64,000 bases of DNA. Source: Fomitopsis serialis (taxonomy: Eukaryota > Basidiomycota > Agaricomycetes > Polyporales > Fomitopsidaceae). Where the stretch lies: assembly GCF_022376445.1 (NCBI RefSeq), contig NW_025954961.1, positions 124,001 to 188,000 of the forward strand, in the 5' to 3' direction. Position 1 is the first letter of the stretch. Each line of letters begins with the position of its first letter. Both the position numbers and the translations under genes were made by a program. Below the pieces are notes generated by a model that worked only from the letters and a program-made list of their open reading frames with translations, was not told the DNA's origin and did no database searches. This document shows, one piece after another, positions 54,201 to 64,000 of the stretch.

Positions 54201-56232
54201 GACGATGCGGCGATACTACACTGTGCATTTGCTGACCCGGATGATCAGGACCTCGAGGGCCAACTCGAGCTTGCGCAGCTCAACGGTCAGACTCATGGCG
54301 AACAACATTGGGCACACCTTAACCTCAATGAACCTATCGACGAGAACATCTACGATGGTGCGTTGTCACGTCTTAGTAGTCAACCAATCCTCTAACAACA
54401 ACTGTAGAGGAGCCTAATGTTACGCGGCCACTGTCCCGAACCTCTCGCACTACTCGACAGTTGCCGGATGCCCCGATGGGTATGAACAGTCGGCGCTCTC
54501 CTTCACCGCGACCCGAACTTAGCATAGAAACTCGAACAATCACGCCAGACCTTCATAGAGCCCGCTCTCTATCTAGGCATTCGTCTGATCGACGGCCGAT
54601 CGGCCCTCGAACACCTTCACCAATGCCTCCCCGGACGCCGTCACCCATGCCCGTTCGAGCGCTGTCGCCTACTTTATCTGTCATCAGCCCTCAGACCTAT
54701 AGCCTGGGCGCGGCGCCCTCTGTCGAGGCCGACTTGGCACATGAGACAACATTGGTGAATTCGACCCAGTCTCCTGGTCGGTCTCCTAGTTCTCTTGTCA
54801 CTCCAGTGAAGCCGCGGATCCCTCGCAGTAAGCGCCAGCCGTTCGGGCATACGGAGAATATGGAGACGACTCCCAAGGCCGAGCGCACTGGGGTACCACA
54901 GACGATAGTCCCGACCATAGAGCCCCTTTCGATCAAGAAGAAAAGCTCGGTAGCATCCTCCACACGTAGTTCACCTTCCCGTTCTCGTCCTCCTTCGCAG
55001 ACAACTCGTGCCTCGCCAAGAGGCAAGCGGAGTGGAGGTCGAAAAGTCTCCTCAGGCAGTCCGGGCACCATCTCAGAGCCGCTGTCTGCCGTTCCTGCCT
55101 CGAGCGAAGACGCTGTGCGCTTGATGAGGCTGGTAGAAACGACGAAAGAGGATGTAAGTCCGTCATGCGCTCCCTCGGCCATCTTCTGAACCATCTACTA
55201 GTTGGATTCCTCGAGGCGAGCTGTCAAGCGTATTCGGCTAGAGACAGAAAGACTGCGTTCTATCACACCAGCCGTCGAATCGTCCCAGCGAGCAGCAGAC
55301 CCCTTTGCGCGAGCAGCATCCCCGTTCGGATCGCCCATTAAGACTCGCATCCCTCGGCTTCCGGATTCTAAATCTGAGGTCTGTCTGTCGTCTGCAATTG
55401 TTGTGAATAACTCACCCATGTCGATGCAGTCAAAAGATCGAGAAGATCGATTGAAGGAAATGCAGATGGCAATCAATCGCCGCAAGGCGCGCGAAGGCAT
55501 AAAGCCTTTGTGGAAGCAAGAGGAGAGCTCTTCATATTCACCAACTCCTGCGAGCCCTGGAACGCCCACGAACGTGCAAGACGTTGCTGATTCCATCGAC
55601 GATCTTCTCGATGTAGCCGACCGAGCACTCGAAAAGGTAGCGGCGAAGGATATTCAGCCCGATGTGGAGAGGGTCGTAGCTCTGCTGCACCAGGTGATGC
55701 CTGCCTACAAGTCTATGATCATTTATGACTGACGCTGTGCGGCAGAAAACGTCAGAACTGATCACGGCTCAGACGCAACTGAAGAGCACTCGTGTTCAGC
55801 TCGAGACAGTAAAGGCGCTCGTCGATCATTCCAGGGACGAGAAGGACTACTTGTTCGATGTAAGTTTTGCAGCTAAGTATAAATTGCACGGTGCAGGGCT
55901 TGACATGCCGCGCAAGGTCTTCAACGAGGAGTTGCTCAAGATGTATGACGACACGCAGCTGGATGCAGAAGACGCATGGACAGCTATGACGAAGGATCTA
56001 CGGGACACTAAGAAATCTCAGAAAGTTACCGCTCAAGAGAATTCGTGAGTGAATGTATTGCTGTTGACGTGGATCATCGTATTCATAAACCCGTAGGCGA
56101 CTGAAACGACGAATTGAAGATATGGAGATGCAACAAGAAGAGTGAGTAAATGACCGTCCGTCTGAACATGTCTGACTGAATACCTGGTGCAGGTGGGGTG
56201 CTCTTTTGAGGGCGCATGGACTCATTCCATGA
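51270..56232 (+). CDS. Rho guanine nucleotide exchange factor with DH domain (possibly Bud3-like)
   Basis: Exchange factor that activates Rho/Cdc42-family GTPases in polarity or septation. The start MALNLSPRKVVPLASGDDPR leads to a basic segment. The DH domain runs over 52030-52690: ENIKELVATEISYVDRLRSL, then LRELLMEPVQRIPRYTLLFR in the conserved CR3 region. A PH-like region follows (LHCTLFLFDDKLMIVRRPSD, then TKTIARTYFNVYTRSWYLAE). The second half is Ser/Arg/Pro-rich and likely disordered. A short coiled coil near the end (TAQTQLKSTRVQLETVKALV) precedes the conserved terminus WGALLRAHGLIP. About 13 exons and 1330 residues. One base seems missing near 53218 (in SSFLESLWTAQ). Intron 1 (51430-51823) is unusually long at 394 nt and could hide a small exon. 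Bud3 is suggested by DH position and size only. Confidence 0.85.
51642..51684. repeat. two-copy direct repeat inside RhoGEF intron 1
   Basis: The word GTGGCCGAGCGTATGTCTG is followed directly by GTGGCCGAGCGTATATGTCT, i.e. a second copy with a two-base insertion. Short tandem duplication; no function is evident. Confidence 0.7.
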
Positions 56233-56530
56233 TGTTTGGTTTTTTTGAGGTCGACTTGCTTGATATACTGACGTACATCCTATGACCCTACTGACTGTAT
56301 TATGTCTCTTTCCCTCTGCCGATTGATATGTATCATTGATTTCATAGATCTATGGGCCCGGTATGCTCATGCTATTGCCCGATGAACACAACTAACATCT
56401 GCTCTCTGTACTCGATAACGATTGGTGCATCTACTATGCTTCATGTTCTGTCGTATGGAGGCATAACGTGAGCAACGACCACGGAATAGCCTAGACGCAA
56501 AAGAGATATTCTACAGGGTCATACAAATGA

Positions 56531-57926
56531 CTACACAGCAACACTAGGCTCAATCTCGCCCAGAAGCATAGTAGCATCTTTGCTACCGGTCAAGACTGTG
56601 CATCCAATTAGTTTTCAACGCACAAAGAGATGAGCGCAAGCACATACTGATGGGTTCTTTTGGGTGGAAATCGACAGAGGTTACAGTGCCTTTATGTCCA
56701 GGAAGCTACGACGACAGCCATGAATACAAAGTCTAGTGTGATTTGCGATTGAACACACCTTGTAGAGCACCTTGCCACTCTCTACGTCCCAGATACAGAC
56801 CGTCCTGTCTGCACCACCCAAAGCAACACGTCTGCCGCCATCGTCCTTGCTCCAAGCTCCACGCAGCAGAGTATTTTCGAACCCGGCAGGGGCACCCATG
56901 AGGACGCGGTGTATGCGTGCAGGCGAGGGCGAGAACGGCCGTACGTCATGAATGACCGTTTGTGACGAGAAGGATGGGGATAGGAGGAACTGGCCATTAG
57001 GCGAGAGGGAAAGTGAGGTGGGCGTGTCTGCGTGTCCTGTGAGGGTGTACACCTGCTCATTCTTGCGGAGGTCAAGAACCTAGAAGAATGTAGCCACATT
57101 GAGTGCAGCTTATTGGCTTATTAATTGTAGAGGACTCACATGGATCTCGTTATCCAGCGCGCCAGCGTAGATATTCGAGCCGTCTGCGCTCCAGCACACT
57201 GAGGTGACGGGACAGCCGATCTCGAACACGCTCACAGGGGCTTTTGGACCCTCGTCGCCACCCTCCCATACCCTCACCGTCCCATCATCAGCACCTGTAG
57301 CCACCAGCTCGACGCCCGCACCGCCCGCCAACGTCCTGTCGAGGGAGTTGATGATGCCCCGGTGAGAGCGAAGCTTGCGCAGACGCTGACCAGATGTGAG
57401 GTCTGTCACATTGAGGGTCTGGTCTGCGGACACAGTGTATAGGATGGGGGAGAAGAGCGACCATTGAAGGTCTAGTATAGGGGCTTTGTGAAGGTTTGAG
57501 AGTAGGCCGTAGTTCTCATTCGGCGCATACGTTCGCCAAAGCGCTGTTCGCAAAACATTTGTGAGCGGGATGTTGACACAAAGATATCCTTGTACGTACA
57601 GACACTCCTGTCCGCTGAGCACGCGGCTATGTTTTGACCCGTAGGATCGAACCGACAGCTGAGAATTTCGGCCTGAACTCTCGCGTCAACTAGGCTCGTG
57701 AACGACGCGTTCTGGCAGCACCGCGAACGAGACTTACTGAATGTGAGCCTGAAAGACTGATAATTGGGGCTTCCAAGCTACTTGTACGCTGTACTGTGCG
57801 CATGAGGGCCTGCTGTCGTTCGTCGTTGTTCGAGGAGATGGCAATTTGGTTCTGAGCAGGCTCATTGGAACGCGCCCGCTTTATGAGCGCACCTCCAGGA
57901 GGCGGAGAAGCACCACGTTTTGACAT
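56531..57926 (-). CDS. U5 snRNP 40 kDa WD-repeat protein (SNRNP40/Spf38-like)
   Basis: WD40 propeller protein of the U5 snRNP and spliceosome. It starts MSKRGASPPPGGALIKRARS, then EAPIISLSGSHSAEILSCRF, the conserved first blade. Further blades: NLHKAPILDLQWSLFSPILY, SADQTLNVTDLTSGQRLRKL, SHRGIINSLD, ATGADDGTVRVWE, YAGALDNEIHVLDLRKNEQV, LTGHADTPTSLSLSPNGQFL, ALGGADRTVCIWDVESGKVL, LPGHKGTVTSVDFHP and TGSKDATMLLGEIE. It ends at 56531. Introns follow SGSHS, SADRSV, DNEIH, KVLYK and KEPI. No frame break was found. The 57926 start is preferred over an in-frame ATG at 58022 because KRGASPPPG is the usual family N terminus. The order and spacing of blades fit SNRNP40 better than other WD proteins. 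Confidence 0.92.
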
Positions 57927-58285
57927 GTCAGGATGCTGGTCAGTTTTCACAGAATATGGGTTAGGAGGAGAAGGCAGCAAGCGAGCTCGGTGCTGAAGTA
58001 GTGGCGGGTCAGTTGCAGCCACAACCGTGCAAGGCGCCCGGCGTTGAAAGATTCAACGTAGTGGCGCTGCCATATATAGCAATGTCTGCGAACTTGGGGG
58101 ATATGTTCGTGAGCGTTGTATGCTCTTCCTTTCAAGCGATCTCATGGGTGTTGGATCGCACTCATAATGCAGAAAACCTTTGTCTTATGGGGCCTATTGT
58201 ACATGAGTTCAGACAGATACAAAGAATTGCGATGCGAGACAAACAAGACCGGGTCAGACGATGTGCGACGCCATGCAAGGGTGGG
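57927..58285. other. short intergenic, SNRNP40 promoter
   Basis: 359 bp between the Arb1 stop and the SNRNP40 start, both on minus, so it holds the Arb1 3' end and the SNRNP40 promoter. No gene seen. Confidence 0.5.
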
Positions 58286-60514
58286 TTAGTCGGAGAATTC
58301 GGTATGGTAGCTTGGCAGAATCGACGTGAGCTGCTCTACGTACCAGAAGCCAGTCGGCTCGCCAATGTCGTCCGTACCGTTCGGGTTCTGACGGACGATC
58401 TGGACCCACGCACCACCGAGATTCATGCCGACAAGCATCTTGTCTGCTACCGCAGGATCAAGCAACACAGTGATCGTGTCCGTGTAAGGGCTGTGTGGCT
58501 TGGGAGTTGTCGTTTCGGCAACAGTCACAGTCTCGTCTTTCACCACAGGCCCTCGGGAGGATTCCATGATCTCCGGTGGCAGGACGTCACTCAGTTGATG
58601 CGCTCCCCAGACCGGCCACGGCGCAAGCGACATCTTCACGAACCTCGCATTCAGGTCCGCTTCAACAAGCCCTGCCTCGTTGAGCCCCTTCAGCTTCTTC
58701 TTCTCCGCCTTGGTTACCGCGAGGCCAGCTGCAGGTGTGATCGAAACAACCCTGCGCGTTGAGCGCTCGACAACACCGGTTGTGTGCGTGAAGGGCAGGA
58801 TAGTCGCGCCGAGATGGGCCATGAGCGGGTTCGGCTGGGGCTCGATGTCCCATGTGCTCCCAGCGTCGCCCGCCCACGGGTCCGCCTCAGCACTGCCCCA
58901 TCCTCCACCAGCGTCAGCGTCGGTACTCTCAACGTCGCCCCAGCCACCGGCACCCCAGCCGCCATTGACGTTGGCATCTGCGGCCTCATCCTTGCGCGCG
59001 TCCTTCTCGATAGCGGCAACAGTCTCGGGAGTCAATACCTCGACTTTGGCATCAGCCCCAATGACACTCTTGAGTAGGTTTGCCGTCTCCTCTTCGTCGA
59101 TTTTCCGCCGTTTCGCATCTGGCTCCTCGGTACCCTCCTGCGCGCCGGCTGCTTTCTCCTCGTTGTCATTGCTCGTGGGTGCGTAGATAGTCTGGCCTTT
59201 GCAACCCCAGAGAGCCTCGCAGCCGGCGCCCACATGGTCTGGGAGTGCTCTGCCGATGACGAAGGTCTGCGGGAGCTCCTTACGCGCCTGCTCGATCACG
59301 AAGAGGGCTCTGCGTAGGCCCTTTTCGTGTTCGGGTTCGGGGAGGACGCGGCTCCGCAGCAAGAAGTTCAGGAAGAAGCCGACGAGGATGGGACCGTCGC
59401 GCACCCTCTGCTCGGACCTGTCAGACATGCGATGGTGAGGGTGAGCGCGCACTCAGCGATGGGCAAAGCATACCAGATCAGGCCCTTGTCACGGAAATAA
59501 GACGAGAAGAACACTTTCATGCAATTATCGGTGTCGTTGAAGAACGTATCCATGCGCGAATCTTTCGCCTCGCGGAAGTTCTCGCGCCGGGTCTGACGTT
59601 CTTCCTCAGTGAAGGGGCTCCTCTTGGGCGGTGCACTGCGAACAGTCTCCTCCTGGATGGCGCGTGCTCGTTCCTCGTCAACTATGGTGACTGGTTTCTC
59701 AGGCTTGGCGTTGCCGCCCATCGCGTCGTCCGAATCATCGTCAGAATCGCCCCCGCCCTCGGCGGCTTCAGTCATGGCCTGCAACTGCTTCATGCGTTTG
59801 ACACCGGGCGGCGGCTGAATGCTGCTGATCAACCCGATGTACAACCGGAACTGAGTGAAGCATAGTTAGCGTGAGTCTACGACAAGACAAGACACGGACG
59901 CACAGTGTCCCAGAGCTGAGGAACGCCAGAAGGCATGTTGGGCCATGGGCGTCCGCTTTTGAAGTCATGCGAAGCCTGATGCAAGCGATCCGCCCTGGTC
60001 ATCGACCTGCATACCATATACAATCAGCTTCCTCGCACCCGCAGCAGCGTGCATCGAGACAAAGGCACTCACGGATCGACCATCGTCCTCCTCGAACTCT
60101 CGCCCGACTCCCACTCCTCATACCACATCAATCGCCTCATCGTACCGTCCTGGCCCTTCTCGACCCTCTTGAGCTTCTTGTTCATACGTTTCTTACGCTC
60201 CGCCTCGGTCAGGCTGTGGTGCGACGCGAGCATCACCGTCGGGATGCCCATCGCATCGCGCTCGACGCGATCCGGATCGCTGAGCGCACTCAACCCGCAT
60301 CCGCGTCTGCGTCCTCGACGATGTAGATGCCCTTTGGCTTGAAAGACTTGAACGGGATGATCGTCACGCCGGGCGGGTGCTTGGGGAACGGCGGGAACGT
60401 GAACCACGGCGCGTCTGTGGCGGCGCCGATCTGAGTCTCAGCAGGCGCGGTCGCATCTGGCGGTGCGCCGTTCTGCGGTGGGGTCGTTACTGTCACGTCG
60501 ATGGGGGCCGACAT
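58286..60514 (-). CDS. ARB1: Argonaute siRNA chaperone complex subunit Arb1
   Basis: In fission yeast Arb1 with Arb2 holds duplex siRNA-loaded Ago1 in the ARC complex, upstream of RNAi-directed heterochromatin. Conserved Arb1-domain blocks: SGRPWPNMPSGVPQLWDTFR, LYIGLISSIQPPPGVKRMKQ, SRMDTFFNDTDNCMKVFFSS, YFRDKGLIWSEQRVRDGPIL, VGFFLNFLLRSRVLPEPEHE, ELPQTFVIGRALPDHVGAGC and GFWYVEQLTSILP at the C terminus. Introns follow RTMVDP, QLWDT and GLIW. One base is missing near 60300, where EDADADA must continue as GLSALSDPDRVERDAMGIP. Between about 58980 and 58848 lies a Trp/Gly-rich acidic stretch (NGGWGAGGWGDVE, GGGWGSAEADPWAG, STWD) that resembles an Argonaute hook. The start at 60514 is the first ATG of the frame. 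The family call is strong; an RNAi role in this species is inference. Confidence 0.9.
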
Positions 60515-61137
60515 GGCTGCTGGGGGAAAGAGACAAGGTTTGGCGGGATACTTGGACCTTGGCTTGGGCCGCTGTTATAAAGGGAACGGCGATTCGAGAT
60601 CCTCATCTTTTGGCTTCTGAAGCGGCGCGTGCCCCGCCACACGCGAACAAAGGACACAGACCCTCCGAGTCCTTGGGCCAGATCCTTGGTGATTCAGATG
60701 CATCGATGCTACGAGTAGGGATGCCAGCAGGTTTCGCTACCACAAGGTATACTAGCAAAGAACAACATGCCAGAGCAAGTGAGCATGACTGGTAAAGAGC
60801 GTTCAGAAAGCCAAACAGTGGATCAACGCAAACCAAGGACACAGTGGAAACAAGGGACGTAATCGATACACGGCAATCTGAAGGAAAGGGTGTCATGTCA
60901 TAACAATAGACGATCAGTCCTTGATAAATTAGCCCGATACGCTTGAAGACACCTGACGCAAGGGGCAGCGAAATACACATATAGATGAGTCTAATGAGAA
61001 GAGTTAGCAATTCCTGTCGTTATCCGGAACAACAGTGAGGGGCACTAGTACTCACCAGATGAGATATAGCATACGCAGGATACCACCAAACAAAGACGGG
61101 GAGCGAACAATCGAGGCGTTCTTGCGTGCATAGACGT
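60515..61137. other. intergenic, Arb1 promoter side
   Basis: About 620 bp between the AT-hook gene stop and the Arb1 start, both on minus. Only short frames; no gene seen. Confidence 0.5.
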
Positions 61138-62678
61138 TCACGCAGCTGTCTTCCGTTTCTTCTTCGGTAGCTCGTCCTCCTCATCCCCAGTAGCTTTCGC
61201 CTCGTTCACATTCTCGTCCCGCGTCTTTCGTGCCTTAGTCTTCGACTTACCCTCCGCGCCTCTTGTTCTACTTTGACTGCGAGTCCGCGGGCCCTTCTCC
61301 TTTCGCTCCCTATTCCGCGCCCGCTCCATCTCGCTGTCTTCCACCCGCATCTCTGCGTCCGAGTCCTCAATATACGCCTTGCTCTTGGGTTTCCTGCCCC
61401 TCCGCTTGGGCGCTTCGGCCGGTGCTACAGATGAGCGCACCGACATGGTGTCGTCGACGTCTGCATCTGCACCCTCCACGTCTGTCGCTTCCTGCACCTT
61501 GGACTTGGGTGGGCGACCGCGCCGCTTAGGCGCTCCAGGGCCAGACGGAGTGTTTGCCGCGGATTTCGGTGGACGCCCTCTACCCCGTCCGCGCACGCTA
61601 CCCGCACGGCTCGCGTTATCATCCACGTCCATTTGCTCATTCTCATCGTTCGCGTTCTTCGGCTTCTCCTTCGCCTTGCCCTTACCCTTCCTGTCTATCC
61701 TCCGCCCCATGATCTCGTCAACTCCGCTGTCCGCGTCGCCCTCGCTCATATCGTCCTCTTCCGTGGAGGCTTCCTTGAGATTCACTTCCCGTCTGCGTTT
61801 GCGCAGCGAGGCGCGCGGGAGCTGGTCGCGGATGCCATGGCAGTTGCGCCGGAGACAAGATACCAGCTTGTCATTCGTCGGCGTGGAGTCAGCGCGGAAA
61901 CGGGCACGCTTGATATCGGTCTACCAGCCATTGAGTGAGATCATGGGAGTGAATGTCTAGGCGTACTTACTGTGTGCTTGCCCTCGTAACACCACCCATC
62001 CGGTGGGCCTTGGTCGCCGTCGCCTTCTGTAATCTTCCCGCAGCAGCCCCAGATCGTCTCGTATGTCGTGCCTGGGTCACCCAAGGGTCGCCCGGTCTTT
62101 GCCCCGCGCCCTACACGTTCGACCTCTGCGCTCTCATCGTCATGGGCGACGAGACAGCTGCGATCGTCGTTCTCGACCTCGACATAGTCCTTGTGACATC
62201 GCACGCAGTGCAGCTTCTCCGGTGGTGCGAGTTCAGCGAAAAACGTTGCGAGGGCAGGGAGGAGCAGCTCAGGCGCATGGGGGAGGTGGGATAGGACGTA
62301 TGCATGTAAGATCTTCGCGGGGATCGACTTGATGTGTGCCGCGAGGGAGTCCACTGTGGCCTCTGGGGGAACAAACGCCGGCTGTCCTAGCGTCTGGACA
62401 AGGGTGCTCGGCCCGGCCTGTCTCGTAGGAGAGCCCTGCCGTATGCGCTCGTCGACTGAGAGCCGCGCCATTTGGGCAGCGGGCGACGGTGACTGTGCTG
62501 GGCCATGCGCAATAGATGCAGAGTCCACCGACGGCGATGGCGTTCGCAGTTGTGTCTGAGCCTGTTTCGTAGGCTCGGGCGGCAGAAGCTCTGCCTTGGA
62601 CGGCGATGGCGAGGGGGGAAGCGGTATCGATGCGGGCGGAGGCGGGGGTAGTTTCTTGCTGAACAGTCCGAATACCAT
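61138..62678 (-). CDS. AT-hook protein with an N-terminal Cys/His cluster, function unknown
   Basis: Two exons, 62678-61971 and 61920-61138, give 1491 nt and 496 residues without frame break. The N-terminal 130 residues are Pro/Ser-rich, starting MVFGLFSKKLPPPPP. A conserved-looking globular part follows: VDSLAAHIKSIPAKILHAYV, a CVRCHKDY pair, then WGCCGK, GWCYEGKH and CLRRNCHG. These Cys/His could bind zinc. The C-terminal half has three AT-hook cores (RGRGRPPK, KRRGRPPK, KRRGRKPK) between acidic runs and ends PKKKRKTAA, a likely nuclear localisation signal. So a nuclear protein binding the minor groove of AT-rich DNA is likely. I do not recognise the N-terminal domain. Divergent from the Atg22-like gene with 647 bp between start codons. 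Confidence 0.85.
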
Positions 62679-63325
62679 CGTTGCTTGTGGTGCAAAAGCG
62701 CGGTGAAGAGAGAAAGAAAGGAGTGTGGGGCGAGGCGAGCTCGCGGGTGAGTGCAGTCTGACTCTGCGCGAGCACGCAGCAGACACGCGCACGCCGACGA
62801 ATCGGTGTCCGTGGGAAATCGCGACGCGCCCTCGACGCGTGCTGTCACGGATGTCACGGAGATCTGTCACCGGCGCGATCACATCCAGCGAGGACCACCA
62901 GCGCTTACTCGAGACCTGAGTCGATGTTCTTCACTTACAGTTCTTGTCCACCGGAATTCATCCTTGCTGAAACTACTGTCTGGGAAGGATTTTTCCTAGT
63001 GTCGGTGCAGGTCTGCGCAGGCTTCAAGGCAGCCAACGTTGAGTGGTGTCTGAGTTCGAGGTACGCCGAGGTACCAGTCGTCACAAGACCCTCCCGCAAG
63101 CGCATGTGTATCTCCCTGTTCATGCAGTCCTCTATCTCGTTATCACGCCCACTCCTCCCACTAGCCCGCAATGTCCACGCTCTGATAAGTCGCCGGCCTG
63201 TTCCTGAGAACTTCAGTGCTTCTCAAATATCGGCGCTCTGTATGCCGCCATACGGAGCCGGGCTATCCTCCGCACTGCTCCTCCTCCTCGACTCTTGTCC
63301 TCAGGCTCAGTCTTTCTAGCGCAGG
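62679..63325. other. divergent promoter region
   Basis: 647 bp between the start codons of the AT-hook gene (minus) and the Atg22-like gene (plus). The minus frame could be extended upstream to 62882, but that stretch is Arg/Ser-biased and unlikely to be coding. No other gene seen. Confidence 0.5.
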
Positions 63326-64000
63326 ATGTCCCAGCCTGTGCGAGCGGAGGCAGTCACTGCTGTCCAGGACGTGGTGGAGGTGAACAATCTCAGCAAGGTC
63401 CCGGATACGGAGGTTGAGGTAGCAGATGTCGCGCCAATGAAGAGAGAAGAGCCTGTGGTCACTCGGAGGGTGCGTACATGTTCTTCCTGACCAGTATCGA
63501 GAGGTTTCACTGAGTGCCGTCCATGCAGGAACTGTGGAGTTACTACTGTATGTTAAAGTCTGGTCGTACACGTCCACCCGCAGACCGCTAACTGCAATGT
63601 ACAGTGTACTATAACGGAGACAACGTGAGTCTCTTTCTGTTCATGTACTGGCGAGGGATCTCTGACAGCACGTAAAGGGAGTCGGGCCCAATGGTTTGTC
63701 TATAACTTTCAGTCACTGAGGCGTCGGTATTGACCGCGGACCGACCCAGGGTACTCCATGACGCTCTTTCAGAATCTGGCAACTTCTGCTGGCTGGGACC
63801 CTTCGCAAGGCCCCGGATCCACATGCACCACCTCTGAGCAATGTGTCCTCCCGTGGGGAAGTGGTACTAAGTCGGTCAGCTCCATCGTGCTCGTCGCAAA
63901 CGGTCTCAGTTTTGCGGTACGCTCAAGTACTTTGTAGTGTTGGAATATCAATTAACTTGCCTCAGATCATGACCCTCATATTCACTACGATCGGCTCGGC
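63326..64000 (+). CDS. Atg22-like vacuolar amino-acid effluxer (partial, 3' end beyond the window)
   Basis: Major-facilitator-type membrane protein. Yeast Atg22 exports amino acids from the vacuole after autophagy. Exons 63326-63469, 63529-63547, 63605-63624, 63678-63693, 63750-63916 and 63966 onward; four are under 25 nt or nearly so, and all join in frame. After an acidic N terminus the family signature RRELWSYYLYYNGDNGVGPN appears, then GYSMTLFQNLATSAGWDPSQ, CVLPWGSGTKSVSSIVLVAN and GLSFAIMTLIFTTIGSA, the start of the next membrane segment. The micro-exons explain why no long frame exists. The rest of the gene lies to the right. Confidence 0.9.

Overview
The window is eukaryotic nuclear DNA from a filamentous fungus, most likely an Agaricomycete (basidiomycete) and perhaps Polyporales. 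Coding regions are GC-rich and cut by many short introns of about 50-80 nt with GT...AG ends. The gene families fit this: an Uds1-type septation protein, the GPI inositol-deacylase BST1, S28 peptidases, tandem cytochromes P450, COQ10, a GIS2-like zinc-knuckle protein and the Argonaute chaperone subunit Arb1. The order-level guess rests on remembered protein similarity, not on a search.

Layout from left to right (strand in brackets): Uds1-domain coiled-coil protein, cut by the left edge (-); BST1/PGAP1 (-); a 2.9 kb gene-poor gap; STIMATE-family membrane protein (+); a KDM5/JARID1 histone demethylase with many one-base reading-frame breaks (-); an intron-containing tRNA-Arg(UCU) (-); a 3.1 kb gap; 14-3-3 (-); S28 serine carboxypeptidase (-); two tandem P450s (-,-); a coiled-coil, low-complexity protein of unknown function (-) divergent from COQ10 (+); a 2.2 kb gap; GIS2/CNBP-like protein (-); a 2.4 kb gap; class I aminotransferase ARO8-like (+); a small secreted kinase-like protein (-); a Reb1/TTF1-type Myb protein (+); a RhoGEF (+); SNRNP40 (-); Arb1 (-); an AT-hook protein (-) divergent from an Atg22-like transporter (+), which runs off the right edge.

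The genes are mostly single-copy housekeeping functions: GPI-anchor remodelling, splicing, ubiquinone, chromatin and cell polarity. There is no sign of one biosynthetic cluster. Chromatin and RNA functions are well represented (KDM5, Arb1, Myb factor, AT-hook protein, SNRNP40, GIS2). Two spots deserve most attention: a tryptophan-glycine-rich segment in the Arb1 homologue that looks like an Argonaute hook, and a compact kinase-like protein carrying a signal peptide.

Many exons show one-base gaps relative to the conserved family sequence. They pile up in KDM5 and 14-3-3 and are absent from BST1, STIMATE, COQ10, GIS2, ARO8 and SNRNP40. Residual assembly error is the simplest explanation. Exon boundaries were derived by hand from splice consensus and frame. 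For BST1, STIMATE, COQ10, GIS2, ARO8 and the AT-hook protein the exon lengths add up to whole codons.
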